Positions 39,794 through 47,575 of a stretch of 64,000 nucleotides of DNA are shown piece by piece. Made by a program: the position numbers and the translations under genes. Within the stretch, counting starts at the first letter, position 1, and every line of letters starts with the position of its first letter. The DNA comes from Allosalinactinospora lopnorensis (GTDB lineage Bacteria; Actinomycetota; Actinomycetes; Streptosporangiales; Streptosporangiaceae): NCBI RefSeq assembly GCF_000981225.1, contig NZ_LAJC01000007.1, positions 50,946 to 114,945 of the forward strand. The letters are read 5' to 3'. The notes beneath the pieces were generated by a model. That model worked only from the letters and a program-made list of their open reading frames with translations. It was not told where the DNA came from and did not search any database.

Positions 39794-40297
39794 ATGACGG
39801 GACTCGAACAGAGCGACGACGGCTCCGGTGACTTCGCGGCCGTCGCCTACCGGGAGGAGGACTACTGGGATGTCGACCTTCTTCCCGTAGCGTTGACGGA
39901 GGATCTCAAGGGCCTGCTGCACGCACTGCGGCAGCAGCCCAGTATCAGTGGTGCGATCGGCCTGGTCTCGGTGGGCGACGACTTCTTCATCCTCGCCCGC
40001 GTCTACGGCCGCGACAATGTCAGCCTTTTCCTCTCTGACGTCACCGCCTCCGTCGACTGGCCGGTGGCCCGCCAGGTACTGGAGTTCCTGGAGATCGACC
40101 AGCCCCACGAAGACGACCTGGACCAGGTGCTCCCCGCGGGTGACCTGTCGATCCTCGCCGACCTCGGGCTGGACGAGATGGAGCTCGGCGCGCTTGCGGG
40201 CGACCTCGACCTCTACCCCGACGAGGTGCTGGCCAGCATCTCCGAACGACTGGGATTCCAGCAGGGGTTCCAGCGTGCGCTCGACGGGATGGGGTAG
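39794..40297 (+). CDS. tRNA adenosine deaminase-associated protein (copy 1)
   Basis: A 167-residue acidic protein starting MTGLEQSDDGSGDFAAVAYR. It shares with its neighbour a pattern of alpha/beta segments (LKGLLHALRQQPSISGAIGL, ARVYGRDNVSLFLSDVTAS) and the ending pattern GDLSILADLGLDEMELGALA, then YPDEVLASISERLGF. This family is encoded next to tadA in actinobacteria. The biochemical role is unknown; a link with TadA comes only from gene order. Confidence 0.78.
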   Translation: MTGLEQSDDGSGDFAAVAYREEDYWDVDLLPVALTEDLKGLLHALRQQPSISGAIGLVSVGDDFFILARVYGRDNVSLFLSDVTASVDWPVARQVLEFLEIDQPHEDDLDQVLPAGDLSILADLGLDEMELGALAGDLDLYPDEVLASISERLGFQQGFQRALDGMG

Positions 40298-40377
40298 GGA
40301 ATTCTCCGGCCTGGTCTCATGATCAGCGCCGCGGCCTCCACCTGGCCACCCCGCTAGAGAGGACGGGAGAACGCACG

Positions 40378-40878
40378 GTGTCGATCTTCGCAGTGGTCTT
40401 TTTCCGCTCCGCGGACACGTGGGTGGGGATCGAGGTCGACCTGACAGAGTCCGAGAGCATCGACGATGTCGCCGATCTCATGCGCGACGTGGCGGGGACC
40501 CATGGGGCCGATGCCTCCGAGGGGACCATGCTGCTGCTCATAGAGGCAGACGACGAGTGGTTCGGGGTCGTCCGCGTCGACGACCACGCCGATCCGCAGG
40601 TGTTCCTCTCCGACGCGCGTGTGGTGCGCGAGCATCCGCTTGCGGCACTGCTGCTCGAAAGCGGCGAGATCGAACCTCCGGAGCAGCAGGAGGAGGGGAC
40701 CGGCCAGAAGCCCTATCCCGATCCCGGGGGCACGGCCGAGCTCCTGAGTGACATCGGCACCTCCGAACAGGACTTGCTCTCCCTGACCCTGAGCGAGGGC
40801 ACCCTGCCCGGGGACGTGCTCTCCATCATCGCCGCCCGTGCCGGCTTCGCCGACTACCTGGACTCGCTGCGGATATGA
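40378..40878 (+). CDS. tRNA adenosine deaminase-associated protein (copy 2)
   Basis: A 166-residue paralogue of the preceding gene: MSIFAVVFFRSADTWVGIEV, a central FGVVRVDDHADPQVFLSDAR, and the shared ending ELLSDIGTSEQDLLSLTL plus LPGDVLSIIAARAGF. The GTG start follows AGAGGACGGGAGA. Its stop overlaps the tadA start (ATGA), so it is translationally coupled to tadA, the strongest sign of a functional partnership. Confidence 0.8.
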   Translation: MSIFAVVFFRSADTWVGIEVDLTESESIDDVADLMRDVAGTHGADASEGTMLLLIEADDEWFGVVRVDDHADPQVFLSDARVVREHPLAALLLESGEIEPPEQQEEGTGQKPYPDPGGTAELLSDIGTSEQDLLSLTLSEGTLPGDVLSIIAARAGFADYLDSLRI

Positions 40879-41372
40879 CAGAGGCGCGCCCGGGCACGCG
40901 AGAGGAGATCGACGCGGCGCTGCGGCTGGCGCTCGCCGAGAGCGAGCGCACGCACACGAGCGAGGACGTGCCCGTGGGGGCCGTGGTGTTGGATCCCGGA
41001 GGCCGGGTGATCGGAGCGGGCCACAACGAGCGGGAGGCCACCGGCGATCCCACTGCCCACGCCGAGATCGTCGCGCTACGCGCGGCGGCGCGGAACAAGG
41101 GAGAGTGGCGGCTCAGCGGCTGTACGCTCGCCGTCACCCTCGAACCCTGCACGATGTGCGCGGGCGCGAGCGTGCTGGCCCGGGTGGCCCGGTTGATCTA
41201 CGGCGCGCGCGACCCGAAGGCAGGTGCGGCGGGTTCGCTGTGGGACGTGCTCCGCGACCGGCGGCTGAACCACCGCCCTGAGGTGATCCCTCCTGACCTG
41301 GTGAGCCCGGACCTGGCGTCGAGATGCGGGGACGTACTCGCCGAGTTCTTCTCACATCGACGTTTCCGGTAG
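40875..41372 (+). CDS. tadA: tRNA-specific adenosine-34 deaminase TadA
   Basis: Converts wobble adenosine to inosine in tRNA-Arg. The 165 residues contain the deaminase motifs: zinc ligand and catalytic Glu in TAHAEIVALRAAAR, and the two Cys in LEPCTMCAGASVLARVAR. ARDPKAGAAGSL and the end LAEFFSHRRFR are typical of TadA. It overlaps the upstream TadA-associated gene by four bases, and tRNA-Ser follows within about ten bases. Confidence 0.94.
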   Translation: MTEARPGTREEIDAALRLALAESERTHTSEDVPVGAVVLDPGGRVIGAGHNEREATGDPTAHAEIVALRAAARNKGEWRLSGCTLAVTLEPCTMCAGASVLARVARLIYGARDPKAGAAGSLWDVLRDRRLNHRPEVIPPDLVSPDLASRCGDVLAEFFSHRRFR

Positions 41373-41382
41373 AGTTGCCCTC

Positions 41383-41470
41383 GGTGGAGTCGCCTAGTGG
41401 CCGATGGCGCTCGCCTCGAAAGCGAGTGTAGGGAGACCTACCGTGGGTTCGAATCCCACCTCCACCGCCA
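41383..41470 (+). tRNA. tRNA-Ser(CGA)
   Basis: Acceptor stem GGTGGAG pairs with CTCCACC; discriminator G and encoded CCA follow. The anticodon stem-loop CTCGC-CTCGAAA-GCGAG gives anticodon CGA. There is a long variable arm (TAGGGAGACCTA), as expected for tRNA-Ser, and the T arm GTGGG-TTCGAAT-CCCAC. Confidence 0.95.
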
Positions 41471-41472
41471 TC

Positions 41473-41502
41473 AAAGGGCGTTCACGCAGGTGAACGCCCT
41501 TT
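41473..41502 (+). terminator. Rho-independent terminator after tRNA-Ser
   Basis: The stem AAAGGGCGTTCAC with loop GCAG and its exact complement is followed by a run of T, immediately after the tRNA. Confidence 0.9.
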
Positions 41503-42990
41503 TTCGTGGGCGGAGGAGTCGGCCGCCGTCTTCCGTGGCGCATTCATCGCACACGGGAATCGGCGGTCGGCTTTTCGGTCGTCCCGGCCAGAGCTCCCAG
41601 CCGCTCCGGGAAGCAGGTGCCCGTAGGTATCCGGGGTCATGGTCGCCGTGGAGCACAGAGCGCCCCCTGGACGGCCTCTCACGTTCCTCTCGGCGGATCG
41701 CCGGGAACGCGGTGCGGTCGCGGCGGATCAGGGGCGGTTCCATGCGTGCCCGCGAGGCCAACCCTTGGCGAGGTGTCCATATCCGGCCACCTCGCCCCCT
41801 TGATAAGTCCGTTAATTAGTCAAGGATCGTATTCCGCCGTACGGGCCGCCGCTCGATCGACGTCGATTTTCGCTCCGCGGCAGCTCTGCGAGATTTTCGA
41901 TGGCCGGAGCTGATCCGTCGAAACTCTGGCTCTCGCTATCTCCCGTATCCCTATCGCGATCGAGGTGGCGCAATATGTTTTTAATTCTTCTCGGAAGTGC
42001 GTTGGGGATGGCGGCGACTTCGCTGGGAAAGGATCACCGGCGGCCGGGAGACCGTGTTCACTTCCCGTCCGCCGGCACGGGAGCGATTCTTGTCAACCTC
42101 TCGAATGAAGGAGAGGAATGCGAAGAGGACGACGCTCTTTTCCCGCGGCCGTTGGGGGCGGCTCCGTGCGGTCGGCCGGGTCGCGGGAATGGCGGCCGTG
42201 ATGGAGTGCGACCTGGGGATCACCGCCTCCGCGGAGGCCGGAGAACGGACCGCCCGGAAGGGCGGTTCCCCTTCCGGGCGGCGGTTCCACCGGTCGGACG
42301 GCCCCTTTCGGTCGTCAGGGGAGGGGAAGCCCGAAGAAACGTCCACCCGCCCTGCGATAACCGGAAGCTCCGCGCTCGCGGGGAGCCGCCGGGACCGTGT
42401 TGCGTTGTCCGGCAGGGAAAATCCGCGGCCACGTCGGAGGGCCCGACCGGCCGTGTCCCCGACCGCCGGCCGGTCCGCCGCGGTCGGGGAGCTGAACCGG
42501 CCGTCCAGGAAAGGGCCGCCGTATTTCCAGTCAAGGGCTGTTATTATCGTGGTCTTTCGGGCGGACCGGAGAATATCCGAAAGCGTTTGTGTCTTTCTGT
42601 GCCCTCGAATGTCGGCTTTGCTTGGCGGTGCCATACTCTTGTACTCGGTGGTAACATTCTCTTTGCGGCCAGAGTCCAACCTAGGGGGCACTGAAGGCGG
42701 GGTGGTGGGGTCGTGCAGGGCTCTGAACTGGAATATCAATGATCATTCGCGAGATGCGCGGTAACCACTTCCGGTGAGTCCGGGATCCGATCCGTGTGGA
42801 TCGGTGCCCCCTGGTCGAAGTACTGTAGCCGGATTGGCGCCGTATCCCCGCGTGAATTAAGGATCGGTGCTCATTTGAGCGCCCCCGGTCGGTTGGATTG
42901 AAGAACCAATGATTCTTGTCATATCAGTTGAGGTTGCTTCCCCCGTTGGGGAGCGTCTCCCTCCTGTGTCCGACTAAGCGACGTTAGTGG
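41503..42990. other. 1.5-kb junction region, tRNA-Ser to RiPP cluster
   Basis: No intact gene is supported. The start holds a likely integrase remnant (listed separately). The remainder has several overlapping frames on both strands with poor protein character and AT-rich patches (near 41800-41825 and 41970-41985) unlike the neighbouring genes. CCTTGA...TCAAGG half-sites flank an AT-rich core near 41799-41825. This looks like non-coding or decayed accessory DNA, with the promoter of the methyltransferase gene at its right end. Confidence 0.5.
41590..41662 (-). pseudogene. Remnant of a tyrosine-recombinase integrase C-terminus
   Basis: On the minus strand this short stretch reads STATMTPDTYGHLLPG. 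It closely matches the C-terminal end of phage/ICE tyrosine integrases, whose last conserved motif is usually HSSxTMTxDTYGHLxPG with the Tyr as nucleophile. Only about 25 codons keep the similarity; there is no upstream catalytic domain. It begins about 120 bases past the tRNA-Ser 3' end, where such integrases normally sit. Confidence 0.5.
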
Positions 42991-43857
42991 ATGATCATGG
43001 GAGAAGAAATCGCTACCAAAGATTCGGTTTCTCAAAGGATCGCGGCCGGCGCGCATGCACGTGAGCGTGCGAGGGGATGGTTCAAATATCCGGTACGCAG
43101 TCGGGTGAGCTCTCGTTACGACGAGCGGGAGACGGCCACGTCACGTTCCCTGTGCCTGGAAGTCGGCCTGGCCCTGTGCGGACGCCCTCCCAGCCGCTTG
43201 CTTGACGTGGGATGCGGAGGCGGTGCCCTGCTTGAGCGTGCCAGGGAGGTCCTTCCTGAGGCGGAACTGGCGGGCGTCGATCCAGTGGAGCCCGCCATAG
43301 CGGCGGCCGAGCGCAGGTTCGGCGGCGACCCGGGAATTCTGCTCAGCGTCATGGCGGCCGAGGACCTCGCACGCCAGAAGGACCGGTTCGGACACTTCGA
43401 CCTGATCCTGGTGCACTTGAGCCTGGCCCTGTGGAACGACCCGCTCCAGGGGCTCACCCGGCTTACCGAAATGCTCGCCCCCGGGGGGACCTGCTACGTG
43501 GTCGACCTCCTCCGGCCGGAGTCCTGGGACGGGAAGACGATCCCGGAGGGCATGGGAGCGGCGGACGAGGAGGAACGGGACTATCTGAGAGACCAGCTCG
43601 CGGCCTCGCTGGCGATGGAGGAGTTCCGGGGGATCGCGGACGAGACCGCGCGCCGGACCGGGACACGCGCCGAGGTACGGCGGGGCGGGCTCGGCGGTCA
43701 TCCGCCGGGGTCGGCCGAGGCGGGCAGGATCTGGGCCGGATCACCGCGGATCGCCGGGCTTCTCGCCTCCCGCGGTGCCGCGCTCGCCGGAAGCAGTCAG
43801 ATCGACAGCGTGGCACATCTGGTGATCACGAATCCTGGAGGTCGCCGCGATGCTTGA
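42991..43857 (+). CDS. Class I SAM-dependent methyltransferase
   Basis: A 288-residue protein with the Rossmann SAM site SRLLDVGCGGGALLERA at about residues 67-83, the acidic loop LAGVDPVEPAIAAAERRF, and post-motifs FDLILVHLSLALWNDPLQGL and LAPGGTCYVVDLL. The C-terminal ~100 residues are rich in Arg, Gly and Ala and resemble nothing I know. It overlaps the following response-regulator gene by eight bases, so the two are co-translated. At the left edge of the RiPP cluster, it could be a second tailoring methyltransferase or unrelated; the substrate cannot be read from sequence. Confidence 0.72.
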   Translation: MIMGEEIATKDSVSQRIAAGAHARERARGWFKYPVRSRVSSRYDERETATSRSLCLEVGLALCGRPPSRLLDVGCGGGALLERAREVLPEAELAGVDPVEPAIAAAERRFGGDPGILLSVMAAEDLARQKDRFGHFDLILVHLSLALWNDPLQGLTRLTEMLAPGGTCYVVDLLRPESWDGKTIPEGMGAADEEERDYLRDQLAASLAMEEFRGIADETARRTGTRAEVRRGGLGGHPPGSAEAGRIWAGSPRIAGLLASRGAALAGSSQIDSVAHLVITNPGGRRDA

Positions 43858-44587
43858 GAGAAGAAAGCGCGCCACCGTCGTTGTCGCCGACCCGCACCCC
43901 CTCATCGTGGCCGGCCTGCGGGCCGTGATCGAGGAGGACGACGCGATCGAGGTCGCCGGCGTCTCCTGCGACGTGGGCAGTACGGTCCAGCAGGTCAGCC
44001 GGACGAATCCCGACCTCGTGCTCATCGAGTTCGGGATGCTCGACGAGGGCGCCGAAGCACTCACGTCGATGGCGGACGAGCGCGGCAAACGGGCGACCGT
44101 TGTCGCCCTGTCGGACCATCCCGAGAAGGTCGTGGCCGCGCTCAAGGCCGGCGCCCAGGGGTTCCTGCTGAAGAACAGTCCGCTCGAGGACGTCATCGTG
44201 ACGATCTGGAAGGCGCTCAACGGCTCCGTCCCGGTGTCGCCGCAGTCGCTCCCGTACCTGGTTTCCGAGGTGCGGAACCCGGCCGACGGTTCCGCCCTTT
44301 CGCAGCGGGAGCGCGAGGTTCTGCAGCTCGTCGCCGAGGGACTGTCCAACGCCAAGATCGCCGACATGCTCTTCGTGTCGGAGGCGACCATCAAGACCCA
44401 CGTCCAGCGCACGTTCCGGAAGCTGGGGGTGCACGATCGCGCGTCGGCGGTCGCGAAAGGGATCGCCAACGGCATTCTCGCCGTGCGCCGCGACGGGGGG
44501 CGTGCGCACGGCGGTTCGACGAGGCCGCAGCAGAACCTGGTCTCCGGCCGGCCGACGGCGCGCCCGCCGCTGGAGAAGAGCCGCTGA
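43850..44587 (+). CDS. LuxR/NarL-type response regulator with Glu at the phosphorylation site
   Basis: A 245-residue regulator: receiver domain (about 7-125) and a LuxR helix-turn-helix (LSQREREVLQLVAEGLSNAK, then TIKTHVQRTFRKLGVHDRAS), plus a basic tail. Asp14 of the acidic pocket and the conserved Lys (GFLLKNS) remain, but the phospho-acceptor position reads VLIEFGM, so Asp is replaced by Glu60. That can mimic permanent phosphorylation. No partner kinase is adjacent. A role as regulator of the RiPP cluster is inferred from position. Confidence 0.8.
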   Translation: MLERRKRATVVVADPHPLIVAGLRAVIEEDDAIEVAGVSCDVGSTVQQVSRTNPDLVLIEFGMLDEGAEALTSMADERGKRATVVALSDHPEKVVAALKAGAQGFLLKNSPLEDVIVTIWKALNGSVPVSPQSLPYLVSEVRNPADGSALSQREREVLQLVAEGLSNAKIADMLFVSEATIKTHVQRTFRKLGVHDRASAVAKGIANGILAVRRDGGRAHGGSTRPQQNLVSGRPTARPPLEKSR

Positions 44588-44623
44588 GCCTCCGGCCGTT
44601 CCGCCGGCCGCCTCGGTCCGGCA

Positions 44624-45340
44624 TCAGTCCCACCGGCTCGGCGCGACCGGCGGCGCGTCCTCTGCGCTCTCTCCGGTGGGGCGCTCACCCCGCGGCCGAG
44701 AGGAGGGGCGGCGGGTTCCCCGCTGAGCCGGGGCGAACCACTCCAGCGTCAGGTTGTGCGAGACGTGTGCGCACGTCGCCGCTGCCAGCCCGCCGGCCGC
44801 GGCGCACGCGGTCATCGCCAGCGACATGACGCCGAGGTACGGCAGTGCCCGCGCTCCGCTCTTCGGTACGTGCAGCCCCAGGAAAGCCAGCAGGCACAGG
44901 GCCAGGGCCAGAGGGATCGGCACCCCGACCCCGTGCAGCGCGGCCGGCCCCGATATCCGCCACAGTGCTTCCTCTCCCAGCGCGCAGGCCGCCAGCCGCG
45001 TGTGCCCGGCGGTCCCTGATGGTGCGGGGCGGCGCCGAAGCCGCTTGCCGGAGAGCAGCGCACCCGCAAGGGGAAGGAGGACGCCAACAGCGGCGGATGC
45101 CGCGATGACGGCGGCGGTCCACGGCCACGCGAAAGGGCCTTTCCACGCTGCGCCCCCCGCGGTGGCGGCCGCCAGGGCCGCGGCGCTGAGCACGATCGTG
45201 GCCCGGTCATAGGTCCGCAGCGGGTCGCGCGGAGGGAACACGCGCATCGACCAGGGGACAGCGGCATGCGCGGCGAGCACGACGAGGACGGCGACCGCCG
45301 GGGCGGCCGCCGTCCCCTCCCACAGGCCCGCGGTGCCCAT
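44624..45340 (-). CDS. CPBP (CAAX-like) intramembrane protease, PznE-like
   Basis: A 238-residue membrane protein with about six helices. The three CPBP motifs are present: EE-x3-R in GEEALWRIS (Glu123, Glu124, Arg128), F-x3-H in FLGLH (Phe153, His157), and HxxHN in AHVSHN (192-196). Plantazolicin clusters encode a CAAX-type protease, PznE, thought to remove the leader peptide. It starts directly after the dehydrogenase stop (TAG-ATG) and ends the five-gene minus-strand operon. A role in leader cleavage after Ala-Ala is inferred. Confidence 0.78.
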   Translation of the reverse strand: MGTAGLWEGTAAAPAVAVLVVLAAHAAVPWSMRVFPPRDPLRTYDRATIVLSAAALAAATAGGAAWKGPFAWPWTAAVIAASAAVGVLLPLAGALLSGKRLRRRPAPSGTAGHTRLAACALGEEALWRISGPAALHGVGVPIPLALALCLLAFLGLHVPKSGARALPYLGVMSLAMTACAAAGGLAAATCAHVSHNLTLEWFAPAQRGTRRPSSRPRGERPTGESAEDAPPVAPSRWD

Positions 45341-46168
45341 CTACGGGGAGCCGTCGCCCGGTGGCCCGATCAGCGTGGCGTAGACCGGGGCCTCGTTCAC
45401 GCCGTCGTAGTCCATGTTCGCCGTGAAGTCGTCGTCCAGGAAACCGCCGATCGGTCTGGTCGCCAACCCGTAGGCGGTCCCGAGCAGCAGGATGTTCTGC
45501 TGCAGGTGCCCGGCCTCGACCAGGCAGAAGCGCAGCGCCCGCTGGCCGTACTTGAAACGGGAGCGCCAGAAGGACGCGCCGATCACCAGTATCGCGGTCG
45601 CGTCCCGCGCCATTTCCGGCTGCAGGGTCGCCAGGTGCAGGGTCTCGTGGTCGACCTCGCGCATCCAGGTGAGCCCGTGGCGGAACGCGTCGTAGTGGTA
45701 CAGGCCCGGCCGCAGGCCCCCCGCGCGCTGCACGATCACGTACAGATCCAGCGGGTAGAGCGCACCGCCCGAGGGGACGGGGCGCAGTGGCCACCCGTTC
45801 ACCAGGCGCACACGGTAGGAGCGTTCGAGTATCCCCGACAGTGTCGGCAGGGGGAGCTCGCCCGGTCCGAAGTCCTCCGAGCTGCGCCGCGCGTCGATGA
45901 CCTCGGCGAAGTCCCGGGAGAGCGGTTCGGGGTCGGGCAGCGGGAGTATCTCGCGGCTGGGGTTGCTGCGAGCGGCCCGCTGGGTCAGCAGCTGGAGTTC
46001 CTCCGACTGGTCCAACGCGAGCCCACCGGGGACATCCCAGCTCAGGGCGCGTAGATGGAGTTTCGACGCCTCGAAGTAGCATTCCGCCGGATCGTCGGGC
46101 GGCGGCGGGCCGTCGCCGTATACGGCGTCGATCAGGTTGGCGCCGTGCAGGTTCTCTGTCTCAGGCAT
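45341..46168 (-). CDS. SagB-type azoline dehydrogenase (PznB/McbC-like)
   Basis: An FMN-dependent nitroreductase-fold enzyme that oxidises azolines to aromatic azoles. In 275 residues it shows the N-terminal RRSSEDFGPGELPLPTLSG segment, the substrate/FMN region PSGGALYPLDLYV (132-144), the Lys-Tyr pair required in McbC-like enzymes (FKYGQRALRF, Lys206-Tyr207) and AGHLQQNILLLGTAYGLAT. It lies between the YcaO and protease genes. Its presence means most heterocycles in the product should be thiazoles and oxazoles. Confidence 0.88.
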   Translation of the reverse strand: MPETENLHGANLIDAVYGDGPPPPDDPAECYFEASKLHLRALSWDVPGGLALDQSEELQLLTQRAARSNPSREILPLPDPEPLSRDFAEVIDARRSSEDFGPGELPLPTLSGILERSYRVRLVNGWPLRPVPSGGALYPLDLYVIVQRAGGLRPGLYHYDAFRHGLTWMREVDHETLHLATLQPEMARDATAILVIGASFWRSRFKYGQRALRFCLVEAGHLQQNILLLGTAYGLATRPIGGFLDDDFTANMDYDGVNEAPVYATLIGPPGDGSP

Positions 46169-46183
46169 GGGCGTGCTCCCCGA

Positions 46184-47575
46184 TCAGGGATAGGGATGTG
46201 GGAAGGGGTTCAGTTCGTCGTCGCGCAGCGGGCGCTCCAGGAGGCCGAGTTCCACGGGGCGGCGGCGGAGACGCTCCGGCCCGATGAACCGGGCGTGGTA
46301 GGAGGAGTCCAACGGCACCAGCGCCGGAGCGAACACCCGGGCGACGACGAGACCGGCGTCGTAGATGTCCGGGCTCGTGGCGTCGGCGAGGTAGACCGCC
46401 ACGTCCTGTTCGCCGAGCCGGTCGAGTACCGCGCGGGCCAGCGGGCGGGGGCGGTCGTCGGGCAGCCGGGGCAGTTCGGCCACCGCGAGCCGTTCCGCGC
46501 TCGCGTCGAGGAACCCGGTCTCGTGTTCCAGGCCCGGCCCCGCGTAGAGCCGGACGTGGTCGTCGAACTTGTGGACCTGTTCGGCGAAGTCGGTGTCGGG
46601 CGGCAGCAGGTTGCCCTCGCGCTGTTCGGCGCGCATCCACACGCGTGTCTGGAACGCCTCGATCACCGACTTGACGATGGCGCGCTGCGCTGTTCCGGCG
46701 GCGGCGCCCCCGACCGCCAGGGGCGCGATCTCGTTCACCCGGTTGCGCACCACTGTCAGCACCGACGGAACACCGCAGAAGGAGCTCAGGTCGACCAGCG
46801 AGACGTCGAGGCCGGAGGGGCGCACGTGGCGGTCGAAGAACGCCTTCGTCCCGGGATCGCTGTCGGGGTCGATCAGCGGCATGCTCAGCCGGTTGTGCCA
46901 GACCGTGCTGAACCCGTCGCGTTCGACCAGTTCGAGCAGGCCCGAGCAGAGCGCCTCGTCCCAGGTGCAGCCGGCGGCCAGCCCGTTGCTCGTGCTGTTG
47001 GCGATCTTCTGGCCCGTCTCGCGGTGCGGCCCCGAGAGGAACACCAGTGCCGCGGGCAGCCAGGTCGGGGTGCCGCTGCGCAGGTCGATCCCCTGGACCC
47101 AGCTGATCTCGGTGTCCCTGGTGAAGCGGACGAAGGGGAACCGCGGGTCGGCGTACTGGGTGTCGGTGAACAGCCGCACCTGCTCCGGCGCGATCGCGGC
47201 CTCTCCCCGGGCGGTGAGGTCCGCCCACGAGGAGCGCGCGACGTGTTCCGCGGGCCAGTACACGGCGCTGTAGCGTTCGGCGGTCTCGGCGATGGCCGAG
47301 AGGGTCGCGGAGCGTTCGTCGAGCGAGCCGCCGCCGCTCGCCTGGGCGCACGGTTCCCCGACCAGGTACTCCGACTGGCAGGCCCGCGCGCCGACGGCGA
47401 AGGCGAAGACGTCGTCGACGTCGTGCATCTGCCGGTAGAGGCGGGTCGTGATGCCGACGACCCCGGAGTTCAGCGGGCGCAGGAGCCGCTCCGACCGCTC
47501 GGCCGGCGTCCACGGAGGGCCGTCCCCCGCGGGCAGACCCGCCCAGTCCCGGGAGGCGAGGGATGGTGCCGTCAT
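46184..47575 (-). CDS. YcaO-domain azoline cyclodehydratase (PznD-like)
   Basis: A 463-residue YcaO enzyme that uses ATP to cyclise Cys, Ser and Thr of the precursor to azolines. It contains SGGGSLDERSATLSAIAETA with ERYSAVYWP, NSTSNGLAAGCTWDEALCSG with LLELVERDGF, and further ATP-site Glu/Gln residues (IVKSVIEAFQTRVWMRAEQR). It ends in the proline-rich PFPHPYP, as azoline-forming YcaO proteins usually do. The ATG at 47575 overlaps the upstream C-protein stop (ATGA); the frame also runs further upstream but that is antisense noise. Confidence 0.9.
   Translation of the reverse strand: MTAPSLASRDWAGLPAGDGPPWTPAERSERLLRPLNSGVVGITTRLYRQMHDVDDVFAFAVGARACQSEYLVGEPCAQASGGGSLDERSATLSAIAETAERYSAVYWPAEHVARSSWADLTARGEAAIAPEQVRLFTDTQYADPRFPFVRFTRDTEISWVQGIDLRSGTPTWLPAALVFLSGPHRETGQKIANSTSNGLAAGCTWDEALCSGLLELVERDGFSTVWHNRLSMPLIDPDSDPGTKAFFDRHVRPSGLDVSLVDLSSFCGVPSVLTVVRNRVNEIAPLAVGGAAAGTAQRAIVKSVIEAFQTRVWMRAEQREGNLLPPDTDFAEQVHKFDDHVRLYAGPGLEHETGFLDASAERLAVAELPRLPDDRPRPLARAVLDRLGEQDVAVYLADATSPDIYDAGLVVARVFAPALVPLDSSYHARFIGPERLRRRPVELGLLERPLRDDELNPFPHPYP

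Noticed and set aside
41900..42694. A 264-codon plus-strand frame in the junction region
   Set aside because: Composition is random-like with no motif and it overlaps equally long frames on the other strand.
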